Below are positions 19,156-28,503 of a DNA stretch of 29,142 bases, one piece after another (positions within the stretch are counted from its first letter, which is position 1; each line of letters starts with the position of its first letter). This DNA is from Xanthoparmelia taractica. Lineage: Eukaryota > Ascomycota > Lecanoromycetes > Lecanorales > Parmeliaceae. The stretch is taken from assembly GCA_033085395.1 (NCBI GenBank), contig JANQBS010000392.1, positions 1 through 29,142 of the forward strand, given 5' to 3'. The translations under genes were made by a program, and so were the position numbers. The notes under the pieces were generated by a model, which was not told the DNA's origin, made no database searches, and saw only the letters and a list, made by a program, of their open reading frames with translations.

Positions 19156-21192
19156 ATGAAAATGATGAAGCTGTTTACCCTACTGGCCGTCGCCATACCT
19201 GTAGTCCATGCTCTACCACAAGCGCCCCTTCCGTCAGCTAGGTTTCCAGCAAACGCCTCTCTATACGCATCGATATCGTCTGCCGTAACATCGGCCAATC
19301 TCAGACTATACGTTACGCATCTGTCCACCAACGAAATAAAGGAGTGGAGTGCTCTTGGCGATTCTTTCACCTCCGGTATTAGACCTAATGGCCTCGACGA
19401 TTATCAAGGCAGTTCGCAGGCTTGCAGGCGCTATGACAAAGCTTATCCTATGCAGATGAATGCGGACGGTAGATAGCCTGGGAATGCTGCGGACCGGAAA
19501 CTCGACTTCGGCGCTTGCTCAGGCAATACGATGCAAGACGTTTGGAGTTACCAGGTTGGTTCTCAGATTTCAGACTAACATGCGTCTTCTTGGATTAATG
19601 AATACAGTACAGCTCTCAGACCAGGCACCCGAAGGTTACACAAACTTTGGGAAGCCTTAGTTTGCGGTTATTACCATAGGCGGAAATGATCTTGGTTTCG
19701 CAACGTAAGGGCGATATGATGTCTTAGAAAGTTCAATCATGAAATGCTGATGGTCTGTAGCGCTATCAACTCTTGTGTCATCCGAGCCTGGGGTTGGCCG
19801 ACTATCCCAGTATGGTCACAACTCCCGTACAAGCAGAGTATCAACTTATGCATTTCAGGACTGTGACAGCGTTCTGACTAGCATTGAGAACAAGATCCAA
19901 GACAGGTTTCCAAGGTGCTCTTGATCAACTGTTTCTTGCCATTATAGTCAAAGACTGCGTCAATGAAGGCGCGAACCCACCTGAGTCTTTTCAACTATAT
20001 GTTAACGGATACGTGCCTTTCTGGAACGAAGTCGATACGGGTTGCAAAAGTGTGTCTTTCCAGTGGTGGAGGAAGACGACGACGGATACGCTGATCACCA
20101 CACAGCTTCGGAAAAGAATGAATGACATAGTCAGAGACCTCAATTTTCAGCTCCGACGATCGGCTTCGAGACTGGTCGATAAAGGCGTCATATACGTTGA
20201 TGGCTTCCAGGATTCCTACACTGATCATCAATTCTGCGACCCCAAGGCCGACACCGATCTGGAGAGGCCTACCTCGTCGAATACCTGGTTTTGGGCTTCA
20301 GATAGGTTCGTCCCTTGAACACCAAAGCCTAAAGGCTTGCCCTCAACTAATTCGTACTGGTAGCCCGTGGAATGGCGGTGAAGGGCCCGCCTCAAGCAAC
20401 GACTACAGCCTCCCACAAGCGATTCTCAATGCACTAATCCCTGACATCGGCCAAAGAAATAGCGTTGCAACATCCTAGTAACCCCCCTCTAATTTTAACG
20501 ACGTATTGAAAAGCCAGGAAGCTTTCGAGGCGGCTCTCGACAATCTAAAAAACAGCGCTGACCCATCTGTCGCTGCTCTACCTGAATCATGGCGTCGTAT
20601 TTTCCATCCCAAGGGTACAGCATACAGCCACCACTCAGAAGCGAACATCAATACCATCCTCTCCAACAGACAAGCCAATGCAGCCCCTCCTCCTCCTCCT
20701 CCTCCTCCTCCTCCTCCTCCTCCTCCTCCTCCTCCTCCTCCTCCTCCTCCTCCTCCTCCTCCTGCTCCTCCTGCTCCTCCTCCTCCTGCTCCTCCTCCTC
20801 CACTTCCTCCTCCTGCTTCTCCCATAAAAATCCCAGCAGACCAGGACGCTGATATATGCGGTGATTGGTATAAAGTCTTCCTCGACTACTTCGAGATTCG
20901 AGGGGGGAAATTTGACCCGACTGGATTTGGTACAGACGGTTCTGGTCTGAGGCAGCAGATTAAGGGGTGTGGCGACTTGACAAAATGGCACTTTGAGTAC
21001 ACTCCCAATGATCCAAGATTCGCCTGGTTAGCTAGTGGGCACTTACCGATTGGCACAAAGGCTTGCGTGGGAAGAGCGGTGGTTTCGGCGGGTGGAGAGA
21101 CTCCCGATGGGTGTACTGGTTCTGGTATAAGATCTGGACTTGTTCCGCTGCCCGTATTGTTGCGCCTGATGAAAATTGTTGAGGTTAGATAA
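19156..21192 (+). pseudogene. Secreted SGNH/GDSL esterase, disrupted
   Basis: Relic of a large secreted fungal SGNH hydrolase that would cleave ester bonds extracellularly. It starts with a signal peptide (MKMMKLFTLLAVAIPVVHA). Catalytic blocks are recognisable: WSALGDSFTSG (Ser), FGACSGNT (Gly), VITIGGNDLGF (Asn) and YTDHQFCDP (His). The C-terminal half has PESWRRIFHPKGTAYSHHS, a poly-Pro tract, and a Cys-containing terminal domain (FEIRGG, GTKACVGRAVVSAGG). Introns at 19555-19612, 19705-19760 and 19810-19858 restore the family reading. Disruptions are TAG at 19474-19476, TAG at 19658-19660 (a Gln position, CAG to TAG), an extra base near 19907-19912, and tandem TAG-TAA at 20476-20481. A further intron after about 20295 is needed but not resolved. 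No splice choice removes all the lesions, so I call it a pseudogene. Confidence 0.8.
20686..20763 (+). repeat. (CCT)26 microsatellite coding for poly-proline
   Basis: Twenty-six uninterrupted CCT triplets, followed to about 20820 by CCT/GCT-interrupted copies. In the esterase frame this is a Pro run then PAPPAPPPPAPP, sitting where a linker joins the catalytic part to the C-terminal domain. Such a pure run is likely to vary in length between isolates. Confidence 0.95.
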
Positions 21193-21848
21193 TCTGTGGG
21201 AGCAGCCCGGTACCGTAATGTAAGAGCAAGATACATTCAAAGTTTTGACTATAGCGAATGAAGTAAACGCTTGCTTTCTCTAAATTTATATATCCACGAT
21301 CAAGAACACAGAGAGATTAAACAAGCTTGCAACCTTGCTCAATCTCCTCCCCTTGGCCTGCTTGTGTTTACTGGACTCTCATATCTAATAATTGAGCATT
21401 TCTTTGGCGTTCACGGGTTTGGAATCTCCAAACAGAGAGTCTCAGAGATTAATATACCTAGCACGGACAGGTGGCAAAGCGTAAGGATGAAGCAGGATAT
21501 GACACTATTCAATATAGGATTAATAGTCCACTTATTTATCGAATCCCGTGGGCCTCGGGCGATGTGCTAGGGGAGGCTTCGATACGAATTGACCAGAGCG
21601 ACGCTGTATCATAATGTCAGAGTAAGCGTTTGACGTTGGAGTCATGGAGAGAGTAATTGTCCATCGCCCAGATTAAAGAGGAGCTTGATACCTGGAACAA
21701 TTGCTCAGAGCCAGAAGTGACAGAGCAAACGTCAGGCATGTAGGCACTAGCGGGGTGTGCCTTAAAGCGGCGACCTCTGTGCGAGCCAAAGCACAAAGTT
21801 CTCCGCCGCAACACCACGGTCTTGCCTTTCGCCTTTGCAACACTCACC
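21193..21848. other. Intergenic region upstream of GPN2
   Basis: About 650 bp between the esterase relic and the GPN2 start. It must hold the GPN2 promoter. Nothing else is identifiable. Confidence 0.5.
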
Positions 21849-22960
21849 ATGCCCTTCGCCCAACTAGTCATCGGCCCTCCAGGCTCCGGCAAATCCACCT
21901 ACTGCGATGGCATGCAGCAGTTCCTCTCCGCCATCGGCCGCAAGTGCTCAGTCGTGAACCTGGACCCCGCCAACGATCGCACATCCTACCCCTGCGCGCT
22001 CGACATCCGAGACCTCGTCACGCTCGAGCAGGTAATGGCAGAGGAAGAGCTGGGGCCGAACGGAGGGACGCTTTATGCGCTCGAAGAGCTCGAGCACAAT
22101 GGGGACTGGTTGGAGGAGGGTTTGAAGGGGCTTGGGGAGGATTATGTGCTTTTTGATTGTCCGGGCCAGGTGGAGCTGTTCACGCATCATTCGAGTTTGA
22201 GGAATGTGTTTTTTAGGATACAGAAGCTTGGGTATAGAGTCCGCTTTTCCCTTCAGCCTTGCTAGAGTGCTATTTTACGTGAAGATGAAACTGATGAATT
22301 GAGGCGCCACAGCTAGTGGCACTACACCTGACAGACTCTTATTGTCTTACACTGCCTTCGCTGTATATCTCGACGCTCCTACTTTCTCTGAGAGCCATGC
22401 TCCAGATGGATCTTCCACACCTCAATGTCATTACCAAGATCGATAAGCTTGCGAGCTATGGACCCCTTCCGTTCAATCTGGATTTCTATACCGAAGTCCA
22501 GGACCTCTCATACCTGCTTCCTCATCTCGCGAGCGAGAACCCAGTCATGCGGCATCCTAAATTCGAAGGTCTCAACAACGCAGTCGTTGAGTTAGTGGAA
22601 GATTTCGGCCTTGTTGGCTTCGAGACCTTGGCTGTCGAGGACAAGAGGAGCATGATGACACTGCTGCAGGCAATTGATCGAGCTGGCGGATATGCATTTG
22701 GTGGTGCTGAGGGCGCGAACGATACGGTTTGGCAGGTTGCCATGAGGGAGGGCATAAATGGGATGACGGTCCAAGATGTGCAAGAGCGGTGGATCGACCG
22801 AAAGGAAGAGTTCGATGAGTTGGAGGCGAGAGAGCGAGAGGAAGAGGCTAGGGCCCAAGACACGCCGCCGTTAACTGAGGACGCTGGAGACGAGGACAGT
22901 GATCTTGATGAGATGGGCCCTATTCCTGAGAGCAGCGTGAAGGTGCTGCGGCGATCCTGA
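21849..22960 (+). CDS. GPN2: GPN-loop GTPase 2
   Basis: Cytoplasmic GPN-loop GTPase involved in assembly and nuclear import of RNA polymerases (yeast Gpn2 family). Exons are 21849-22238 and 22313-22960; phases close to 345 aa. It has the P-loop VIGPPGSGKSTYC, NLDPAND, the defining insertion GPNGGTLYALE, the switch FDCPGQVELFTHH, HLTDS, the base-recognition-like ITKIDKL, and FNLDFYTEVQDLSYL followed by QAIDRAGGYAFG, all in family order. The tail is acidic (DAGDEDSDLDEMGP). The ATG at 21849 sits in a good context (CACTCACCATGCC) and gives the conserved N-terminus MPFAQLVIGPP. The intron (74 bp) has donor GTCCGC, which is non-consensus but forced by the reading GYR|LVALHLTDS. Convergent with POP5. 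Confidence 0.95.
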
Positions 22961-23078
22961 TACTGAGCGTTGTTCTTTGCATAGCCATTGGCGTTACTTG
23001 GCCGAAGCAGCATTATAGTGTTTGCGTGTGGATGCCTGGAAAGGATCGGCAATGCAAGCTTATTCCCTTGTAATTGGA

Positions 23079-23742
23079 TCAGCCGTCTCCGTCCGAATCC
23101 GTCCCCATCTCTTCATCCACGTCTGAGACACCTAATCCAGCCGTAGTATTTTCGCCGCCCTGCAACGCCTCTTCGTCATCTTTTCCCAGTATCCCCAATA
23201 GCCCATCAATACACTCCTCACCACTCTCCCTCTTAGCCCGCAGTATCGCAGCTCTAGCCCTCCTAATAGCTTCCTCCTCCGCCTTCTTGATTGTACCAGA
23301 GACCCTAACCACCTGGATTGCGCAGGCTGTTGGTTGACCCTGTCTCGACGTCTTTGTCAGCTGTGTCGTGAACGACAAAGCTGCCCACACCAGTCGGTAG
23401 TGTGAGCGAGAGCAGCGGATTATTGCGGTCGAAGTTGCGGGGGAGAGGTATTTGACTGATTGAAACATCAATGGTGGACAGATAATTTTGAATGCCGTAG
23501 AACTGACCATTCAAACTGTTAGATACGAGACCGAGCCCGTAGTCTCCGTATAGCAAGAGCACCTGGTCTCGAATTGCCCGCGCGAGGAGCTGAGGCGTCA
23601 GGTCGTCGGGGCTTGGCCTGTGGAATTGGACGAGACCTGGGAAGGCTGTTCCTGGAGGCTTAAGGGGAGTCTTTGCTTTGGGATCTGCTGGGTCTGGGTA
23701 GAGAATATGGACGAGAAGGTACCGGTATTTTATGCGGACCAT
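23079..23742 (-). CDS. POP5: RNase P/MRP protein subunit POP5
   Basis: Protein subunit shared by RNase P (tRNA 5' maturation) and RNase MRP (rRNA processing). Exons are 23742-23508 and 23455-23079 with a 52-bp intron; phases close to 203 aa. The N-terminus MVRIKYRYLLVHILYP is the Pop5 hallmark. It is followed by LTPQLLARAIRDQVLLLYGDYG, then VKYLSPATSTAIIRCSRSHYRLVWAAL and VVRVSGTIKKAEEEAIRRARAAILRAK. The C-terminus is an acidic extension (about 45 residues) ending DEEMGTDSDGDG. The gene lies head-to-tail after EXO84, with 106 bp between the EXO84 stop and this ATG, and 118 bp from the convergent GPN2 stop. Confidence 0.95.
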
Positions 23743-23848
23743 GACTATTTCATAACTAAATTCAAAAGATCGTGTAAGTGAGGTATATTTGAGCGCCGGG
23801 TAGCCATGGTAAATATTTTTCCGCCAAGACACGGTGGGTATTATAATG

Positions 23849-25907
23849 CTATTGATGCTCTCCCTCGCGCTGTCTCTCAACCTTCTCCCCATTCTTCTTC
23901 TCCTTCGTCAACCCCAAACCCACAAGATTTGCAAAATCCAAACCCACCTCACCGACTATTTTCGCATTGCCAATGGCCTTCCCGAAGCAATCGTTCCACT
24001 CCGCAGAGCCGGCCCTCACGCTGCTGAGTTGTCTCCCTAGCAGCACGTTAAACTCGTCCAACCTCTCCTTTGCCCATTGAACACAGCTGCTCATCATGAC
24101 TGGCGGGAAACATTGCTGATACGTCTTAACGGTGTTGCGGATCAATGTAAAATAAACATAGGAGAGCTGATTGATGTGATGGGGTAGATCGCCTTCAAAC
24201 ATGATGCTGCGAGCGCGGGTATGGATAAGATTAGTGCGGGCAGCGAGATAGGTGGTGCGAGCGAGGGGAGTGAAGTTGAGGCGGACGAGATAGGCGATAT
24301 TGGCTTGAGTTGCTGTCAACTGCGCGTGAGTGGCTGTGAGGCGGAGGGCGAGAATTTCTGTATAGTATCAGGTTTCGTTTTTGGGATAAGAGGCTACAAA
24401 GTTACTGACCTGCAAGCGTCGCAGCTCTTTCATCGACCTTAGTGGTGATGAGATCTTGAGCTAACATATTACCCTTGAGGCCTTTGGCTAGCCTCCTAAG
24501 TTTCTCAACATGCCGAACGGCGTCTTCAAACTTTTGCAAAGCCACTTCGCTGTCAAGCTCGTCGATCTGACCCTCAACCCACCGAAGATTTTGGTGCTTT
24601 CCGTCCACATCAATCAAGATTTCGGGACGGTCTTGGGCACCACCGAGAGATCTCAGCAGATCCGTCTTGTTCGACAAAGCTTGGTCTCCAGCAGTCAGAT
24701 AATTTATACTCTCTTTGCTCTTGCTAACATTTTCTTCCATGTCTGCTTGTAAGGCCTTCCGCAGCTCATCAACAGTCCTCCGAAAAGCCTGTAAGAGGTT
24801 TGTCTTCTCCGAGGTTGATGATTTATCACTACGATACGTGAAGGACTCCTGACCGTGTCGAATGCTGATTGCATTGGACATTCCGCCTCGGTCACTTGCA
24901 CCCGATGATCCAGCAGATGCAAGATCAACCATATCGATATCCTGTAGAGGCCAGCATTTGTCGGCAACTGTTCTCGAAGAACTTTTCTGCCCGGTATCAC
25001 CATTAGTCATAGCATTGGGATCTACCCGTCGCTTCCTTTTAGTCGCAACCATCAGATGGTCGTTTAGGAGAAAGATATGCGCATAGCGCTTTGCCTTCCA
25101 AGTAGCAGCATCCAGTTCTAGCCAATTACTCTGCTCCAGGACCACGTGTCTGCCCGGTATAGCTGGCAAGAACTTTTGCGACCCCTCGACGTTCTTCCAC
25201 AGTGTATGTAATTGGGTATTCCACATCGCCTCCAGATTTGCTACCGAGCTCCTGTTTGCCTGTTTGCGCGCTCGTGACCTTGCACCATCATCCGAGGCCG
25301 CGCGGGGCTCTAGTGCTCCAGCATTCATTGAAGCCTGGTTGAGAGAGGTCGTAAGCTCAGACATAAGGCCCCTAAGTGTCCGCATCTCTCCTCTGAGCTT
25401 TTCCGCTTCTTTAGAGATCTTGATGAATTGCGTTCGGTTTTGGTAGACATTTTGCTGTAGATTGGTCGACGTGCGATTCTTGAGCTTTTGAAGGCTTGCT
25501 TGATAGTTTCGAAGCTCTTCATCAGAGGCGTCTGATAGAAAAGCTCTGGAAAAGTCCTCGATCTGCAGGTTGGGATCTTTCAAGGCGTTCGCATCTGGTT
25601 GGAGCTGCTGATATTGTCGGGCTGTTGATGGACGGGAATCAGGTTGGGCAAATTGGGCAGGAAGTGTGGGAAGAGAGGGAACAGGCGGCACGTCGGCATT
25701 GCTGAAGTCTGGAAGATTAGTAAAGCGTGTAGAATATCTTCTCTTGACCAGGTCAGAAGTATTAGCAGTCGAAGCCTCGACCTTGCCATTTATGTTTGGA
25801 CGAAGAGAACCCTGGGGGACCGTCTGAATTGGACCAGATATCTGCTTAGGCACAACTTGACGCGACTTCTTCTGGCGCAAGGAAAAGCCTTTTCCCTTGT
25901 CCTCCAT
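23849..25907 (-). CDS. EXO84: Exocyst complex component EXO84
   Basis: Subunit of the octameric exocyst, which tethers secretory vesicles at the plasma membrane. Exons are 25907-24410 and 24357-23849 with a 52-bp intron; phases close to 668 aa, near the usual fungal length. The ATG at 25907 gives MEDKGKGFSLRQKKSRQ, the usual start of fungal Exo84. Residues about 1-110 are Pro/Ser-rich and disordered. A coiled-coil segment follows (about 115-195: LQQNVYQNRTQFIKISKEAE, EMRTLRGLMSELT). A PH domain lies at about 245-380 (HVVLEQSNWLELD, RYAHIFLLNDHLMVATKRK). The rest is the helical cullin-repeat region, ending in a basic tail (GLTKEKKNGEKVERQ). Confidence 0.94.
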
Positions 25908-26410
25908 GGCACCCAAGGCTGCATCGCCAATTCGCAATGCTAGGGGAATATGCTAAGCGCAAAATGAAGCCTGGTCGAGATGTCGGGAGATTTGAACCTC
26001 CGTGTCTTGGCGAGAGGTGGCTCATCCGAGACTGCCGCTTTTAGGGTGCGAGCTGGGTGCACCCCGGCCGGATGAGCACGCTCACCACTCGTCGGACTGC
26101 CTAAACGACGGACTATCAAGGAAAGTGTACGCTTCCCTTATCACGTTTTCTGGCATAGCCCCGTTCAGAGATTACAATCGTAGTATGATATTAAGAGAAG
26201 CGGTACGCCGCCTCTTCTGCTCGTGATCCTGCTGGCTCCCGTGTATTTGGATCTTCAAAGCAATTGTAAGCAACGTGGCTTGTCTCACTGTGCCTCAAGC
26301 GTTGTGGCCGTCCCGTCTCTTATGGTGAACTCTCGCGCATAATAAGCGGATGCGGGCTGACAGGCTGAACCAGATTGCGCCTCACCTGATATTCTTTATT
26401 TCTTGGGCCA
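25908..26410. other. Intergenic region with nested hairpin and tRNA-like B box
   Basis: It includes the EXO84 promoter side. Arms 26020-26028 and 26069-26077 pair perfectly (GCTCATCCG / CGGATGAGC), enclosing a second hairpin with GGGTGC at 26044-26049 and GCACCC at 26059-26064. On the minus strand GGTTCAAATC (around 25990) looks like a Pol III B box, and a T-rich run follows near 25960. A complete cloverleaf with a paired acceptor stem cannot be drawn, so I do not call a tRNA. Confidence 0.4.
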
Positions 26411-26728
26411 CTATATATACAATTGAGACAAAGTTTCCCATATAGTCCGAATTCCGGGATTGATGAGAGCAAGTGCTCTCTCGCGCTCAGAGTCGTTTTC
26501 AAAAGTCTTGCCGAAAGGTGCTGCCAAGCTCGTCAGCCTTGAGGTAAAGTCTAACTCAGTCAATTTGAAGCTCAAGCGAAGTGTATTGATAGGCTCATAA
26601 TCCCTTCCAGATGATGAGTCGGCCAGCCGGAGGGTCAACCAGCTCCGTCGACCGTAAGTGCTACCGTACTCCATAGCTAGCGTCAATTCCTTCCCTCCGT
26701 CGATGCTAAATTGGCGACATGTACTCAT
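26411..26728 (-). CDS. Small hypothetical protein, 105 aa
   Basis: Single-exon frame from ATG 26728 to TAG 26411. Mixed polar and hydrophobic composition (SFKLTELDFTSRL, INPGIRTIWETLSQLYI), no signal peptide or membrane segment, no family recognised. The start lies only 26 bp from the start codon of the divergent NLR gene, so the two transcripts must overlap at their 5' ends or use internal promoters. Real versus chance is not settled; the uninterrupted length and reasonable composition favour a gene, possibly a partner or target of the NLR, which is inference from position alone. Confidence 0.45.
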   Translation of the reverse strand: MSTCRQFSIDGGKELTLAMEYGSTYGRRSWLTLRLADSSSGRDYEPINTLRLSFKLTELDFTSRLTSLAAPFGKTFENDSERERALALINPGIRTIWETLSQLYI

Positions 26729-26754
26729 TTACATAGACTTCAAATGAGTCAGGC

Positions 26755-28420
26755 ATGGAGGTCGTTGGAGCTGCCTCCGCTATGATTACCGTAATTCAGA
26801 TCACCGCAAGTCTAGTTTCTGTCTGCTACGATTACCAAAGCGGCACTCGCCACTACCCCAAAGACATTATCACGATCACAAACGAGCTGCAAAGTCTTCG
26901 AAATGTGCTTGAGAGGCTTGTGGGTATGACAAACTCGCAGGATGACACGGACTCGATAGCCTTGCCTGTCTTAGACTCGCTAAACAGTCCGGGTGGGCCA
27001 CTAGAAATCTGCAAGATAGAGCTGAAGCAGCTGTTACTCGAACTAGCGCCAGCGGGAGGCCGCCTCAAGCAGGTCCGTCAAGCGTTAATGTGGCCTCTCC
27101 TGGAGAAGGATGTCCGGAAGAAGCTTAGCATCCTAGCTCGCCAGCGGGGACTTTTCCAGCTTGCTTTGACAGCGGATCAGACGACCATGACCCTAGCAAT
27201 CAAGAAGGCCACATCCAGGAACGAAGAAAGCTTGATCGACCTGATTCAAAAATTCCATGCTATGGCCCTGGAACAGAGAAGAAACCAGATCTTTCAGTGG
27301 CTAGCAGCGCCAGACCCATCTTCAAACCACATTAAAGCCTGCCAGACGAAACAGCGAGAGACTGGACGCTGGTTTATAGAAAGCTTGAACTGCATCAATT
27401 GGAAAAAGCAGCGAGCATCATTTCTTTGGCTTCATGGAATCCCCGGCTGTGCTAAAACTGTACTATGTTCCACGGTCATCGAGGACATTGCTTCCTCGTG
27501 CCAAGCCGGCGGTCGCAATATTCTAGCATACTACTATTTCGACTTTAATGAAAGCAAGAAGCAGACTTGCGAGGGCTTCCTGCGCTCACTTGTGACACAA
27601 CTGTTCGCTCAATGTTACGAAGGTTCAAAGACAATGGAGACACTGTTCACAGACTGTGGCGAAGGCCGGAGCGAACCAACCTGTAAGAGTCTGGTTCAAG
27701 CTCTGAGAGAACTTTCTGAAAACTTTGAAGAAGTTTACTTGATATTGGACGCACTCGATGAGTGTGCAGAAACACGAGCAGCGATCTCATTGATTGAAGA
27801 GATCTATGGCTGGCACAATCCCAGTCTGCACATTCTCGTCACAAGCCGGGAAGGAGTGATTATAGAGAAAGGATTCCGACATATGATCACAGACCAGGTC
27901 CACATTCAGAACGTTCTGGTGGATGCCGACATACGGCTCTTTGTTCGCGAATGTCTTTGCAGTGATCCTGAGTTGAGTCAGTGGTCCCAATCTATCAAGG
28001 CCGAGATCGAGAAGACCCTATACGAAGGCTCCAAGGGAATGTAAGAGCAATCTCTGTCCAATTGATTCCTTGATGATTTGGTCAATCGTTTTCTATTTGT
28101 TCCCTGACTCGGTTACCAGGTTTCGCTGGGCCGTCTGTCAATTGGATACCCTGCGCAAGTGCATCAAACCGTCTGCTCTCCGGAAAGCTCTAGCTTCACT
28201 TCCAAAAACATTGGATGACACTTATGAGCGCATACTGTGTAACATCGACCAAGACCATGCCCAAGATGCCTTGAAAGTTTTGCAGTGGCTAGCCTTTTCT
28301 GCGTTGACAAAGGAACGTACCCAAGGCCCAGAGAGTCATATAGTGAAGCCTACCAAGAGGCGATGGCGCAAGGTCATCAGGCTGTTGCTGATCTTTTGTT
28401 GGAGTATTGGGCAGATCTGA
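26755..28420 (+). CDS. NLR-like STAND protein (N-terminal STAND domain + NACHT), C-terminally collapsed
   Basis: Fungal NOD-like receptor of the type linked to self/non-self recognition and programmed cell death. Exon 1 is 26755-28040, intron 28041-28119 (79 bp), exon 2 28120-28420; phases close to 528 aa. Residues about 1-110 (MEVVGAASAMITVIQITASL, LQSLRNVLERL) match the Helo-like N-terminal domain of fungal STAND proteins. The NACHT domain has Walker A GIPGCAKT (228-235; Ala before Lys, where Gly or Ser is usual), Walker B VYLILDALDEC (327-337) and sensor HILVTSRE (359-366). FRWAVCQLDTLRKC and LPKTLDDTYERIL follow, as usual after NACHT. The frame then ends after QWLAFSALTKE in about 30 unrelated residues. 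Normal family members continue with a winged-helix segment and many repeats. See the out-of-frame ankyrin piece downstream. Confidence 0.8.
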
Positions 28421-28503
28421 ACCATCTTACGAGTAATAATGACACTGACATTGATGAATCAGATGTAGAGTACTTCGATGTTGACATATATTTCGACATA
28501 TGA
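28339..28503 (+). pseudogene. Terminal ankyrin repeat remnant of the NLR, out of frame
   Basis: In a frame shifted from the NLR reading, EAYQEAMAQGHQAVADLLLEYWADLN is a recognisable last ankyrin repeat. An acidic tail follows (DTDIDESDVEYFDVD) to a TGA at 28501-28503. It overlaps the end of the NLR open frame. The simplest reading is that a deletion joined the post-NACHT segment directly to the final repeat and shifted the frame, removing the rest of the sensor domain. An intron of legal length cannot join the two frames. Confidence 0.7.

Noticed and set aside
20475..20991. Poly-Gly, poly-Arg and poly-Ser frames across the CCT repeat
   Set aside because: Artefacts of translating the trinucleotide repeat in the other frames.
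21271..21570. Plus-strand 99-codon frame before GPN2
   Set aside because: Starts without an ATG and has no motif; lies in the promoter region of GPN2.
25970..26110. Functional tRNA gene on the minus strand
   Set aside because: The acceptor and T stems have mismatches and no clean cloverleaf can be drawn; kept only as a relic candidate.
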